A stretch of DNA of 64,000 nt from Psychrobacter sp. PL19. Lineage in GTDB: Bacteria > Pseudomonadota > Gammaproteobacteria > Pseudomonadales > Moraxellaceae. Shown in pieces: positions 56,519 through 64,000 of the stretch (positions within the stretch are counted from its first letter, which is position 1; each line of letters starts with the position of its first letter). Under the pieces are notes generated by a model. The model saw only the letters and a list, made by a program, of their open reading frames with translations. It made no database searches and was not told where the DNA came from. A program made the position numbers and the translations under genes. The DNA lies in assembly GCF_017875835.1 (NCBI RefSeq), contig NZ_JAGING010000001.1:1240001-1304000 (forward strand), written 5' to 3'.

Positions 56519-57427
56519 TTATTGAACTGCTAGATAACCTGCTTTAGAAAAATAAGCTTGTCCTGCAGCAGAGCGCAGATAATCAGTAAAGTCTGTTGCC
56601 GTAGCAACATCAGTGATGATAATGCCATCTTGCAAGATAGCGGGATAAGAGTCTGGTGGCAAAATATAAAATTGCTCAGCTGTGGCTTTAATCGCTATGA
56701 CTTGTGATTGCGCAACTAAGCCATAATCAACACTACCGGTATGCGCATATTGAAAGGCTTGGCCAATATTTTCAGCCTGGATCAAGCGTTTTTGCTTATT
56801 AAGTGAGTCATAACTATTTTGCGATTGTAGATACACTTTTGCAGATTCGCCATAAGGGGCGAGCTCAGGATTAGCGATAGTGATTTTGGTCTGGTCATTG
56901 TTCTTAAATAGGTCAGTTAATGTTGTTTGCTTAAGGCCACTAACAGGTTTGGTCGTGCTGTATAGAGACAGTTGGCCTTGAGTATAAGTAAATGGTAAAT
57001 AAGTCTTTTTAGCTTTGGGCTTTTTATCAGCTAACTCATCCGCTAACTTGGCAGGGAATGTTTGGTTGGCAGATAAAAATATATCATAAGGCGCACCGGC
57101 TGTTATTTGCGCGTATAACTTACCAGAAGAAGCATAAGTCACTTCTATTTGTTGGTCAGGCAGGTCGCTATCTGTTTTATAGCCATTGATAATATCTGGC
57201 AATACATCTGATAAGTTAGCAGCGGCAGCAATGCGTAAGGTTTTTGTCTGTTCAGTTGTATTAGTAGCTACTGATTGCGCCGTTTCACTAGTGCTTTCTT
57301 TACTACAAGCTGATAGCGCCAATAGTAGGCAAGTAGATGCGCTTAGCGTTAATAAAATTTTTGATGACGCCGTAAAATGCTGCATTAAAGTTTGAGTACT
57401 GCGACCACTCAATGTATGAATTCTCAT
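56519..57427 (-). CDS. modA: molybdate-binding lipoprotein
   Basis: 302 residues. Lipobox L-A-L-S-A-C near 36-41. Mature part starts R-I-A-A-A-A-N-L-S-D-V-L near 66, with V-T-Y-A-S-S-G-K-L near 99 and G-A-P-Y-D-I-F-L-S-A near 111, the molybdate/tungstate-binding signature. It captures molybdate outside the inner membrane for ModB. A palindrome TATAGATATCTATA lies 14 bp upstream. Confidence 0.93.
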   Translation of the reverse strand: MRIHTLSGRSTQTLMQHFTASSKILLTLSASTCLLLALSACSKESTSETAQSVATNTTEQTKTLRIAAAANLSDVLPDIINGYKTDSDLPDQQIEVTYASSGKLYAQITAGAPYDIFLSANQTFPAKLADELADKKPKAKKTYLPFTYTQGQLSLYSTTKPVSGLKQTTLTDLFKNNDQTKITIANPELAPYGESAKVYLQSQNSYDSLNKQKRLIQAENIGQAFQYAHTGSVDYGLVAQSQVIAIKATAEQFYILPPDSYPAILQDGIIITDVATATDFTDYLRSAAGQAYFSKAGYLAVQ

Positions 57428-57440
57428 AGCCTACCTTTTT

Positions 57441-57454
57441 TATAGATATCTATA
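57441..57454. promoter_or_regulatory. perfect palindrome upstream of modA
   Basis: TATAGATATCTATA lies 14 bp before the modA start codon. It could be an operator overlapping the promoter. It does not match the classical ModE box closely enough to name a regulator. Confidence 0.3.
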
Positions 57455-57631
57455 ATTGATATTTACAAGCTTGTGGTTTTATTACTACCAACAAGCTTTA
57501 TCTGACTTTGGAATGCCATTTTTATTTAAAATACATTTCTAAAAACCCCAGCTAAACATCTTTCTAAAACCACTCTCTAAAATGAATAAGCAAAAATGGG
57601 TTTATGATCACAGTTAATTAATCGAATTCAC

Positions 57632-57729
57632 TTAATGACAGTTACTTAATCAAATTTACTTAATGACGGTTACTTAATGACTGTTACTTAATGACTGTTA
57701 CTTAATGACTGTTACTCAACCATTGTTAC
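57632..57729. repeat. 14-bp tandem repeat x7 between modA and moaE
   Basis: Seven units of TTAATGACTGTTAC type; units 4-6 are identical and the outer ones diverge. The last unit (57716-57729) coincides with the 3' end of the repaired moaE frame, so the array seems to have grown from that end. Apart from this and the modA palindrome, the gap between modA and moaE holds nothing recognisable. Confidence 0.9.
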
Positions 57730-58289
57730 TTAGCCATTTAGAGGCTTCATTCTCATAATACTCTTGCTTCCAAACAGGTATATCAGCCTTGATAGTATCC
57801 AGTATCCAGTATCCAACGGCAGGCATCAAATGCGGGATAGCGATGCGCCGAAACCACCCCAATCCACACCGCTATATCACCTATCTCTAACGCGCCAATA
57901 CGATGAATAGCGATGGCATGGGTGATTTCAAATTTGTTCTTTGCTTCTGCAATGATTTGACGGCCTTGGTTAAGCGCTAAGTTTTCATAACCGTAGTAAG
58001 TCAGGCGCTCGACGCTACTGGCGTTATTATGATTGCGCACTCGGCCTTCAAAACTGACAAAGGCACCGCAACTGTCATCATCAAGTATATGCCTGAGTCT
58101 AGTCTCATCAATGGCGATATCTAATAGAGAAAAACCATCACGTTGAGCCAGCGCATAGGCGTCATCAACACTACGGCTAATACGCATTGATTGGCTGTGA
58201 ACGTCTGTTTTATCGTTTTCTACATCAATATTGGTATCGGTGTTGTCATCACTACTGCTATTATTATTACTGTTTACGCTAGCTGTCAT
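57716..58289 (-). pseudogene. moaE: molybdopterin synthase catalytic subunit, frameshifted near C-terminus
   Basis: The open frame (57783-58289) has 168 codons. The MoaE core is present: G-A-F-V-S-F-E-G-R-V-R-N-H-N, L-T-Y-Y-G-Y-E, I-A-I-H-R-I-G, and S-A-H-R-Y-P-A-F-D-A-C-R. It then ends abnormally W-I-L-D-T-G-Y-Y-Q-G. A 7-bp unit occurs three times here (57794-57814). With two units the frame reads W-I-L-D-T-I-K-A-D-I-P-V-W-K-Q-E and stops at 57716, giving 188 residues with the conserved lysine region. Those lysines are part of the active site in characterised MoaE, so the present form should be inactive. The N-terminal 35 residues are a polar extension. Confidence 0.8.
57794..57814. repeat. 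7-bp repeat x3 causing the moaE frameshift
   Basis: AGTATCC three times in tandem on the plus strand (GGATACT on the coding strand). Two units would keep moaE in frame; the third adds 7 bp and shifts it. Confidence 0.9.
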
Positions 58290-58359
58290 GGGTAGTCTCT
58301 ACTTATATAGTCTGTGCTTATCGCTCTAATTTTCATTAATGAACACCTTTAACGCGATA

Positions 58360-58674
58360 TCAGCCACCGGCTACTGGTGTGATAAACACCACATTGTCGC
58401 CATCATAAATAGCGTCGGTCCATTTAACGAAGTAATCATTCACTGCCACTCGTAATTGCGAATGGGGACGACTAAAACGATGTTTTCCCCTTAACTGCTC
58501 ATATAGTTCAGTGAGTGAGGTTGATTGCGCCACAGTTATTTTCTCTTCATTACAGTTGGCTTCATCCGCCAAGCCAGCAAAATATAAAACATTAATATCC
58601 ATAGTACTGTCTGCTATAGCCGTATCCGTAACTTGGTCTATATTTTTTTCTACAATGCTCATAGCGTTCTCCAT
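58360..58674 (-). CDS. moaD: molybdopterin synthase sulfur carrier subunit
   Basis: 104 residues, beta-grasp fold, ending in the thiocarboxylation motif P-V-A-G-G. Core includes V-L-Y-F-A-G-L-A-D near 28 and V-A-V-N-D-Y near 79. Longer than usual (about 81) because of a polar N-terminal 25-residue extension; a start at the fifth codon is also possible. Donates sulfur with MoaE to make molybdopterin. Five bp downstream of moaC. Confidence 0.88.
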   Translation of the reverse strand: MENAMSIVEKNIDQVTDTAIADSTMDINVLYFAGLADEANCNEEKITVAQSTSLTELYEQLRGKHRFSRPHSQLRVAVNDYFVKWTDAIYDGDNVVFITPVAGG

Positions 58675-58679
58675 TTTAA

Positions 58680-59213
58680 TTAATTAGATGGAAACTGATA
58701 CTCTGATTTACCACCGGTTTTATTAAGCAGATGAATATTATCAATAACAATATCATGCGACAACGCTTTGGTCATGTCATAGATAGTCAAGCAGGCAATG
58801 CTTACCGCCGTTAGCGCTTCCATCTCAACCCCTGTTTTATGAGTCACTTTTACCGTTGCCGTCACTACAATCGCTTGAGTACTATCATCATAAACAAAAT
58901 TTAAAGCAATTTTATCTAACGGTAGGGGGTGGCAAAGTGGAATGAGATCATGAGTACGCTTCGCCGCCATAATACCAGCGATATGGGCAGTCTGGGTGAT
59001 ACTGCCTTTCTTAGTCATGCCATCAGCCACTTTAATTTGAGTATAAATATCCTTTGGAAAGCGTACTTGTCCGCTAGCATGTGCCTCTCTAGTTGTCACC
59101 GTCTTACCGCTGACATCAACCATATTAATATCGCCATCACTGTCTAGATGAGACAAGCCAGACACGGTTAAGTCAAGTTGAGCATTTTCTGTAGAATCCG
59201 GGCTTGTTTGCAT
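58680..59213 (-). CDS. moaC: cyclic pyranopterin monophosphate synthase
   Basis: 177 residues. Conserved L-I-P-L-C-H-P-L-P-L near 95 and K-T-G-V-E-M-E-A-L-T near 126, K-S-E-Y-Q-F near the end. With MoaA it converts GTP to cPMP, the first step of molybdenum cofactor synthesis. The N-terminal 15 residues are extra. Followed closely by moaD. Confidence 0.93.
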   Translation of the reverse strand: MQTSPDSTENAQLDLTVSGLSHLDSDGDINMVDVSGKTVTTREAHASGQVRFPKDIYTQIKVADGMTKKGSITQTAHIAGIMAAKRTHDLIPLCHPLPLDKIALNFVYDDSTQAIVVTATVKVTHKTGVEMEALTAVSIACLTIYDMTKALSHDIVIDNIHLLNKTGGKSEYQFPSN

Positions 59214-59315
59214 AGTATTAGTATCTTATGAATATTTGGTTTTTATTGAACTTGGTAAATGACTATTTGGTAAATGACTATATGAAAGATCGTTATGAGT
59301 TGAACGAATGCTAGC

Positions 59316-60155
59316 TTAGACGTTATTTAAAGCAGCGTAAGCCCGTTGGAAGTCTTCAGGGGTATTAAAGTTAGTCAAGTGCGCCCATTTTTTTGACAAA
59401 GGAACCGTCTGTAAAAATGGCTCAATAAACTTAATCACCCGCCGTTCTCCACTACCAATATAAGCCATTAAATCAGGCTCAATACTTAAATGATAAAGCC
59501 CTAACAAGGGATATAAATGAGTCTCATCGGTTAAACAAATGACTTTTTTATCCGGCACTTGATTGGCCTGCTGAGCTTCTTCTTTATCGTTATGAGTTAA
59601 TATTCTAGTATGAGGTCGTAGCGTTTGCCAAAGTTCAGTGGCAGGAATTAAGCTATCACAACTAATGACCATTAACCAGGATGAGCGCTTTTTAGATGGA
59701 GCGTTATTCTTTAGCGTACTAGCGTCAGTTACATTTGCCAACGGCTGTTTTACTAAAGCCTGCATCGCTGATTCTATTGCTACTAAGGCACCACCGGTAT
59801 CGTTACCATCGGTAGTCGCTGTAGAACCATAATCAGTAATATGAAAAATAGGCGACTTTAAACGGTATGAAAGTAACTCTGGCGTGACAGTAAAGCCGCG
59901 GCTATTATCCGCAATCATAATGGGCACATTTAAATCAATAGCCTGTCGTACATGGTAATTCAGCAAAATTTCGCCGTTAGGCAGAGTCAGTGCAGCTTTG
60001 GCTGTACCCATGCGTCTAGACGCCCCACCAGCCAAAATGACTACGCCGGCTAAAAAATCCAAGTCATCCAAGGCATATAGGTCATTTGAATTATCTGAGA
60101 TATTCAGGTCATGTAAGACATCTGAATTATCTGGGCTAGCCAAACCATCAATCAT
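59316..60155 (-). CDS. mobA: molybdenum cofactor guanylyltransferase (MobA-like)
   Basis: 279 residues. Nucleotidyltransferase motif V-V-I-L-A-G-G-A-S-R-R-M-G-T-A-K near 37, and the S-C-D-S-L-I-P region near 165. Links GMP to molybdopterin in the cytoplasm. A 35-residue N-terminal extension precedes the motif, so a later start is possible. It overlaps the moaB end by 8 bp. The spacer insert (K-N-N-A-P-S-K-K-R) makes it longer than E. coli MobA (about 194). Confidence 0.8.
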   Translation of the reverse strand: MIDGLASPDNSDVLHDLNISDNSNDLYALDDLDFLAGVVILAGGASRRMGTAKAALTLPNGEILLNYHVRQAIDLNVPIMIADNSRGFTVTPELLSYRLKSPIFHITDYGSTATTDGNDTGGALVAIESAMQALVKQPLANVTDASTLKNNAPSKKRSSWLMVISCDSLIPATELWQTLRPHTRILTHNDKEEAQQANQVPDKKVICLTDETHLYPLLGLYHLSIEPDLMAYIGSGERRVIKFIEPFLQTVPLSKKWAHLTNFNTPEDFQRAYAALNNV

Positions 60156-60678
60156 GGCTGGGGTTTTCAGCCATCAAATGCGACACAAAATTGCAAGGGC
60201 GAGTACGGCTATCAAGCTGCTCGGCTATGATTTTGGTCCAACCAGTCCGGCAGGCACCCGATGAACCCGGTAAGCAAAATATAACCGTGTTATTTGCCAT
60301 ACCAGCGAGTGCCCGCGACTGCACGGTAGACATGCCAATCTCATCCTTTGAAATCAGCCGAAACATTTCACCAAAACCGTCAACAGCTTTGTCAAATAAC
60401 ACACTGACCGCCTCTGGCATACTGTCTCTCACAAAAAATCCTGTGCCACCTGTCGTGATAACCGTATGAATACTGGGGTCAGCAATCCAGCCACTGATAA
60501 CGGCTCGAATATGATAAATATCATCAGTAATGAGCTGGCGGTCCGCCAAATTATGTCCAGCTGCCGTTAAACTGTCTACTAAATACTGTCCCGAGGTGTC
60601 TTCTGCTAGTGTACGGCTATCAGATACAGTTAAGATAGCGATGTTAAGTGGCTTAAACGCAGCGGCTGGCTTGGTCAT
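60148..60678 (-). CDS. moaB: molybdopterin adenylyltransferase-type protein (MoaB/MogA family)
   Basis: 176 residues. Core motifs S-D-S-R-T-L-A-E-D-T-S-G near 17, T-T-G-G-T-G near 74, D-S-M-P-E near 83, and the second half L-P-G-S-S-G-A-C near 134. MoaB/MogA proteins adenylylate molybdopterin before metal insertion by MoeA. Overlaps mobA. Upstream lies a 9-bp tandem repeat between it and moaA. Confidence 0.88.
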   Translation of the reverse strand: MTKPAAAFKPLNIAILTVSDSRTLAEDTSGQYLVDSLTAAGHNLADRQLITDDIYHIRAVISGWIADPSIHTVITTGGTGFFVRDSMPEAVSVLFDKAVDGFGEMFRLISKDEIGMSTVQSRALAGMANNTVIFCLPGSSGACRTGWTKIIAEQLDSRTRPCNFVSHLMAENPSHD

Positions 60679-60703
60679 AGTTAATCCTTAGTCGTTGTAC
60701 TTT

Positions 60704-60774
60704 AATGATGTTAATGATGTTAATGATGTTAATGATGTTAATGATGTTAATGATGTTAATGATGTTAATGATGT
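60704..60774. repeat. 9-bp tandem repeat, about 8 copies
   Basis: AATGATGTT repeated seven times exactly plus a last variant, between the moaA stop and the moaB start. It makes up part of the moaB leader, so copy number could affect translation or spacing. Plus-strand ORFs of (N-D-V)n across it are repeat artefacts. Confidence 0.95.
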
Positions 60775-60885
60775 GAGTAGGGTTATAAGTTATAGAAATG
60801 TCATCAAAAGCGCTACCATAAGCTCTGCCTTAAACCCAATGCTACCTATTAGGTTAACAAGGGTTATAAGCCAGTAGCTGAATGA

Positions 60886-62019
60886 CTAACCACCGATTAA
60901 TGATAAGTTGTGCATCATACCGCTATTAGAATCGTGCAAATGATGGTGCTCAGGCTTGATAGGCATAAAGCCTTGTAAGTCACTGACTAAACCTTCGATA
61001 TCATCGTTTTTGAGGTGTTCTCTAATATCGTAGTTGCCTTGGTCAAATAAGCATAAATGTACCTTGCCCAAGCTACTGACCCGTAAACGATTACAGTTAT
61101 CACAAAAGTGGGCCGCATACGGGGCAATCATACCAATCCGTCCAACATAGTCCGGATGACTATATTCTATTGCAGGGCCATCGGCACTACCACGATCATG
61201 AGGCTGCCAGCCATGTTCTAGCAAGTAGTCAGTAATACTACCAGCATGCGCGTGCTGCGCAAAAAATAAATCGCTGTTATCACTGGTTTGCATGAATTCG
61301 ATAAAACGATAGGTCACTGGACGACTTTTAATATAGTCCATGGCGCTCAGCAAGGTTTGAAAGGCAGTTTCTGCCATTAGCACCGCATTTATTTTTAATT
61401 TAATGTCTGTGGTTGCTAGCAATTGATCCATATCGGCCAGTAACTGCGGCAACATATCAAAGCCAGTCATCTTGTGAAAAGTGCTCGCGTCGAAGCTATC
61501 CATACTGATGTTAATTTGATTCAATCCGGCAGCTTGCCAATTGGCCAAATGCTTGCCTAGCTTATAACCATTACTGGTCATCGCCACAGTTTCAATACCA
61601 GGCGTTTGTTTTATAGTTCGAATAATATCTACTACATCTCGGCGAATAGAAGGCTCACCACCTGTGATTCGTACCTTTCGGGTCCCCACTTGGGCAAATC
61701 CACGAATTAACGTAGCAATCTCAGCCACACTCAACTCGTCATCAGGACGCTTGCCTTGATAACCATTGGGCAAACAGTACTCACAGCGGAAGTTACAGAA
61801 GTCTGTAATCGATAAGCGCAGATAGGTGAGACGTCGCGAAAAACCGTCTGTTAATGGTTCATAAGGGCCAATGGATGAATCAGCAGGCGTCGCAGCTATA
61901 GAAGAGGATAGGGGGCTATTAATATGGTTATTAATATGGTTGTTATTATCAAGATTAGGGGGTGTTGAGACCGGTGAATACAACTGGGCATTCCCTAGTA
62001 GGGGATCATGATAATTCAT
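60886..62019 (-). CDS. moaA: GTP 3',8-cyclase
   Basis: 377 residues. Radical SAM cluster C-N-F-R-C-E-Y-C near 73-80, followed by L-P-N-G-Y; G-G-E-P near 119; second cluster C-D-N-C-N-R-L near 309 with C-L-F-D; and a C-terminal G-G tail required for activity. About 60 N-terminal residues are a low-complexity Asn/Ser extension. Catalyses the first step of molybdopterin synthesis with MoaC. Transcribed in line with moaB/mobA and separated from moeA by a terminator. Confidence 0.93.
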   Translation of the reverse strand: MNYHDPLLGNAQLYSPVSTPPNLDNNNHINNHINSPLSSSIAATPADSSIGPYEPLTDGFSRRLTYLRLSITDFCNFRCEYCLPNGYQGKRPDDELSVAEIATLIRGFAQVGTRKVRITGGEPSIRRDVVDIIRTIKQTPGIETVAMTSNGYKLGKHLANWQAAGLNQINISMDSFDASTFHKMTGFDMLPQLLADMDQLLATTDIKLKINAVLMAETAFQTLLSAMDYIKSRPVTYRFIEFMQTSDNSDLFFAQHAHAGSITDYLLEHGWQPHDRGSADGPAIEYSHPDYVGRIGMIAPYAAHFCDNCNRLRVSSLGKVHLCLFDQGNYDIREHLKNDDIEGLVSDLQGFMPIKPEHHHLHDSNSGMMHNLSLIGG

Positions 62020-62130
62020 AGGTTGTTACCACCAATATTGTGTAGTGTAAGCGTTGCCTCAGGTTTTGAGTTGATAAAAATCTGTTGTCTACTTATTATA
62101 AATAAGTACAGAAATGGACAGCAAACAGCA

Positions 62131-62195
62131 ATTAACTCTAGAAGCCTTAATATCTGACACTTTAATAATACATACTAAGGCTTTTAGAGTTAAAT
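62131..62195 (-). terminator. terminator after moeA
   Basis: Inverted repeat TTAACTCTAGAAGCCTTA / TAAGGCTTTTAGAGTTAA with a 27-nt AT-rich loop, 16 bp past the moeA stop. Long AT stem; acts on the minus strand. Confidence 0.65.
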
Positions 62196-62210
62196 AAACA
62201 GCAGGTTTTA

Positions 62211-63539
62211 CTAAATGTGTAACCAAGGAAATGGTTGCACATCGACAGTAATACCTGATGTCACATTGCCACTTTCTTGTTCTAAAACAATGAAACAGTT
62301 CGCACGACTGAGCTGCTTTATTCTGTGGGAGTCCTGTTTAGAGAAACATTCTACTTGATAGTGGCCTTGTTCATTTCTTGACAGCACGCCGCGCTGAAAA
62401 TCAGTACGACCGACTGATTTTCTTATATCAGTCTTTAACATCGCTGGTACGGTCAATTGCATTGGCTGCTCTGACGCGCTAACCCCTGACATCTGCCATA
62501 ATGCTGGAATCACAAACTGCAACGTGCCGACGACGGTTGATAAAGGATTACCGGGTAAGCCAAAATATAATACCGGCTTATTAATATCTTTATTCAATTC
62601 ACCAAACACGAAGGGTTTGCCGGGCTTCATGGCCACTTTATAGTGATTAATTTGTCCTAACTGCTCAATGACCGTGGTCAAAAAGTCATAATCACCAACG
62701 GATACGCCCGCTGTGGAAATAAGCACATCACAGTCGTGCATCGCTTTCGTGACGGCGGTGGTGGTCTGCTCTAAATTGTCTGCGATAATGCCATAATCAT
62801 GAATGACCACTGGCAGTCTAGACAGTAAGCTTTTGAGGGTGGGGGTATTGGAGTTATATATTTGTGCCAAACTATCCAGTTGTCCACCTAGGGCTACCAA
62901 CTCGTCGCCTGTCGCTAGCACACCGATAGTTAGTGGTCTATAGACCTGAACTTTATCAATACCTAGATTGGCAAGTAAACTAATATCAGCAGGATTCAAG
63001 CGTTTGCCAGCGGTTAATAATACCTCGCCAGATTCAATTTCTTCCCCTTGCTTGCGAATATTTCTATCAAGCTCAGCTGATTTTGATAAGGTTATGAGAT
63101 AAGGTTGCGATTTGTCGATGCTAGTTCTTATATCAGCAAAATTGGTATTTTCTTGTATGATTACCGTATCACATTCTACTGGAACGACCGCGCCGGTAAA
63201 AATCCGGACACCTTGTCCTATTTGTATATCGCCAATATAAGGGCTGCCGGCCTGTGATTCGCCAATAATCTCAATCGTGCTATCTTTTGCAGTATCACTA
63301 TTATGAGCAATAGCATAACCATCCATCGCGGATAGATTCTGTCTCGGTACGGTAAACGGAGACGCAATACTTTGAGCCAGTATCTGATTTTGACTGTCTA
63401 AAAGTTCGCAAGTTTGCGTGGCTCTATGAGCTACAGGACAATCAACTCGATTATAAGTGTTAACACGCTGCGTTATAGCGTGTTGAAGTTGCTCAACGGT
63501 AATCATTATATTTAGACTCACTTGTATCTGATAGTACAT
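62211..63539 (-). CDS. moeA: molybdopterin molybdotransferase
   Basis: 442 residues, or about 432 if translation starts at M-I-T-V-E-Q-L, as in most relatives. Conserved motifs A-M-D-G-Y-A near 71, T-G-A-V-V-P near 115, T-G-D-E near 209, S-T-A-G-V-S-V-G-D-Y-D near 275 and G-L-P-G-N-P near 327. Inserts molybdate into adenylylated molybdopterin. Runs in the same direction as moaA, with a terminator between. Confidence 0.93.
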   Translation of the reverse strand: MYYQIQVSLNIMITVEQLQHAITQRVNTYNRVDCPVAHRATQTCELLDSQNQILAQSIASPFTVPRQNLSAMDGYAIAHNSDTAKDSTIEIIGESQAGSPYIGDIQIGQGVRIFTGAVVPVECDTVIIQENTNFADIRTSIDKSQPYLITLSKSAELDRNIRKQGEEIESGEVLLTAGKRLNPADISLLANLGIDKVQVYRPLTIGVLATGDELVALGGQLDSLAQIYNSNTPTLKSLLSRLPVVIHDYGIIADNLEQTTTAVTKAMHDCDVLISTAGVSVGDYDFLTTVIEQLGQINHYKVAMKPGKPFVFGELNKDINKPVLYFGLPGNPLSTVVGTLQFVIPALWQMSGVSASEQPMQLTVPAMLKTDIRKSVGRTDFQRGVLSRNEQGHYQVECFSKQDSHRIKQLSRANCFIVLEQESGNVTSGITVDVQPFPWLHI

Positions 63540-63660
63540 ACGATGGACTGACTATAGCATGCTCAAAAGTAATGAGTGTTGTCAAATTCGCTATGCTGTC
63601 TTATTAACGGCGATCAAATATTAGTATATAAGTAGGGCAGAGCCGGCGGACTATAACTGA

Positions 63661-63688
63661 ATTAGCAATTAGCAATTAGCAATTAGCA
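63661..63688. repeat. 7-bp tandem repeat x4
   Basis: ATTAGCA repeated four times in the 299-bp gap between moeA and fdhD. The gap also has a terminator at 63714-63749; nothing else is clear. Confidence 0.9.
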
Positions 63689-63713
63689 ATGATTTGACTC
63701 TATCATCAATAAT

Positions 63714-63749
63714 GAAAAGCCGCTTCATCATAAGTTAGGCGGCTTTTTT
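63714..63749. terminator. terminator between fdhD and moeA
   Basis: AAAAGCCGC / GCGGCTTTTTT with a 15-nt loop. The T run favours the plus direction, but the AAAA at the left gives a short U tract for minus-strand fdhD, whose stop lies about 90 bp before it. Confidence 0.7.
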
Positions 63750-63838
63750 GTATCTATAAGAAAGAATAGTAGATTATTTCAAAGATTTTACAGCCTATAG
63801 GTAATGTTATAAGCAACGTTCAAACACATGCCTTAATA

Positions 63839-64000
63839 TTAAACGCCTGAATAATAGGTCACCCTATTGTCACGCAAAAACCCAGCCAGTCCTAGCCCGT
63901 AGCGCTGAGCGACACGCACTGCTGTACTGGTTGGCGCGGACATACCGACCAACCAGGGTATTTGCGTACGAATAGATTTTTGTACCAGCTCAATTGACAA
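63839..64000 (-). CDS. fdhD: formate dehydrogenase accessory sulfurtransferase FdhD, C-terminal end only
   Basis: Reading the minus strand from the window edge gives 53 codons: L-S-I-E-L-V-Q-K-S, then P-W-L-V-G-M-S-A-P-T-S-T-A-V and L-A-G-F-L-R-D-N-R, ending Y-Y-S-G-V. This matches the C-terminus of FdhD (the S-A-P-T-S box and G-F-x-R region). FdhD delivers sulfur to the Mo-bisMGD cofactor of formate dehydrogenase, in keeping with the neighbouring molybdenum genes. The rest lies outside the window. Confidence 0.85.
   Translation of the reverse strand: MSIELVQKSIRTQIPWLVGMSAPTSTAVRVAQRYGLGLAGFLRDNRVTYYSGV

Noticed and set aside
60695-60877. Plus-strand ORF of N-D-V repeats
   Set aside because: It is only the translation of the 9-bp tandem repeat in the moaB leader, with no ribosome-binding site.
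63541-63560. Possible third IS630-like/MITE end (GGACTGACTATAG)
   Set aside because: Only about 12 bp match and no partner end or hairpin is seen nearby, so chance is likely.

Overview
The window looks like chromosome of a Moraxellaceae gammaproteobacterium, most likely Psychrobacter. This is inferred from gene content and protein style (short AT-rich intergenic regions, a scattered gspN-gspC-gspD type II secretion cluster, a FimX-like protein, efp/epmB, an H-NS-family protein ending in the usual G-R-K-P motif). No rRNA or tRNA gene was recognised, so the genus is not proven.

Layout. 1-4.3 kb: housekeeping genes (a GNAT acetyltransferase cut by the window edge, glutathione reductase, a two-part ThrE-type threonine/serine exporter, a DUF503 protein). 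4.4-7.2 kb: a P-loop NTPase gene split by a 914-bp IS5-family element; removing the element and one 3-bp target copy restores a 614-codon reading frame. 7.3-14 kb: uvrA, a YajR-like MFS transporter, a DUF3833 lipoprotein and ssb. 14.1 to about 34 kb: an accessory island just downstream of the ssb terminator. It opens with three consecutive tyrosine recombinases plus a small coiled-coil protein (resembling Tn554-type or Gamma-Mobile-Trio modules). It then carries a type I restriction-modification operon with an extra secreted protein between hsdS and hsdR, an OLD-like ATPase/TOPRIM nuclease preceded by a coupled 47-codon ORF, an XRE regulator divergent from an unknown 431-residue zinc-cluster protein, and a KfrA-like DNA-binding protein boxed in by two inverted, nearly identical IS630-family copies. 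34.3-39 kb: H-NS-like protein and gspN-gspC-gspD. 39-55.5 kb: a DUF3298 lipoprotein, TatD, TcdA, a hybrid histidine kinase, efp divergent from epmB, a FimX-like degenerate GGDEF/EAL protein, a cytochrome c lipoprotein, a MoxR/DUF58/transglutaminase operon and a hemerythrin-like protein. 55.5-64 kb: a minus-strand molybdenum block (modB, modA, moaE, moaD, moaC, mobA, moaB, moaA, moeA, and the 3' end of fdhD).

How genes work together. The island is a plausible mobile defence locus: recombinases for movement, restriction-modification and OLD nuclease as cargo, and regulators. In the molybdenum block, modA/modB take up molybdate, moaA/moaC/moaD/moaE/moaB/moeA build molybdopterin and insert Mo, MobA makes the guanylylated cofactor and FdhD prepares formate dehydrogenase. 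Two gaps stand out: no modC lies next to modAB, and moaE carries a third copy of a 7-bp repeat that shifts its frame and removes the conserved C-terminal lysine region.

The window is also rich in small repeats: minisatellites with 7, 9, 14, 15 and 16-bp units, and two copies of a ~144-bp hairpin-forming MITE whose ends match the IS630-family inverted repeats found in the island.
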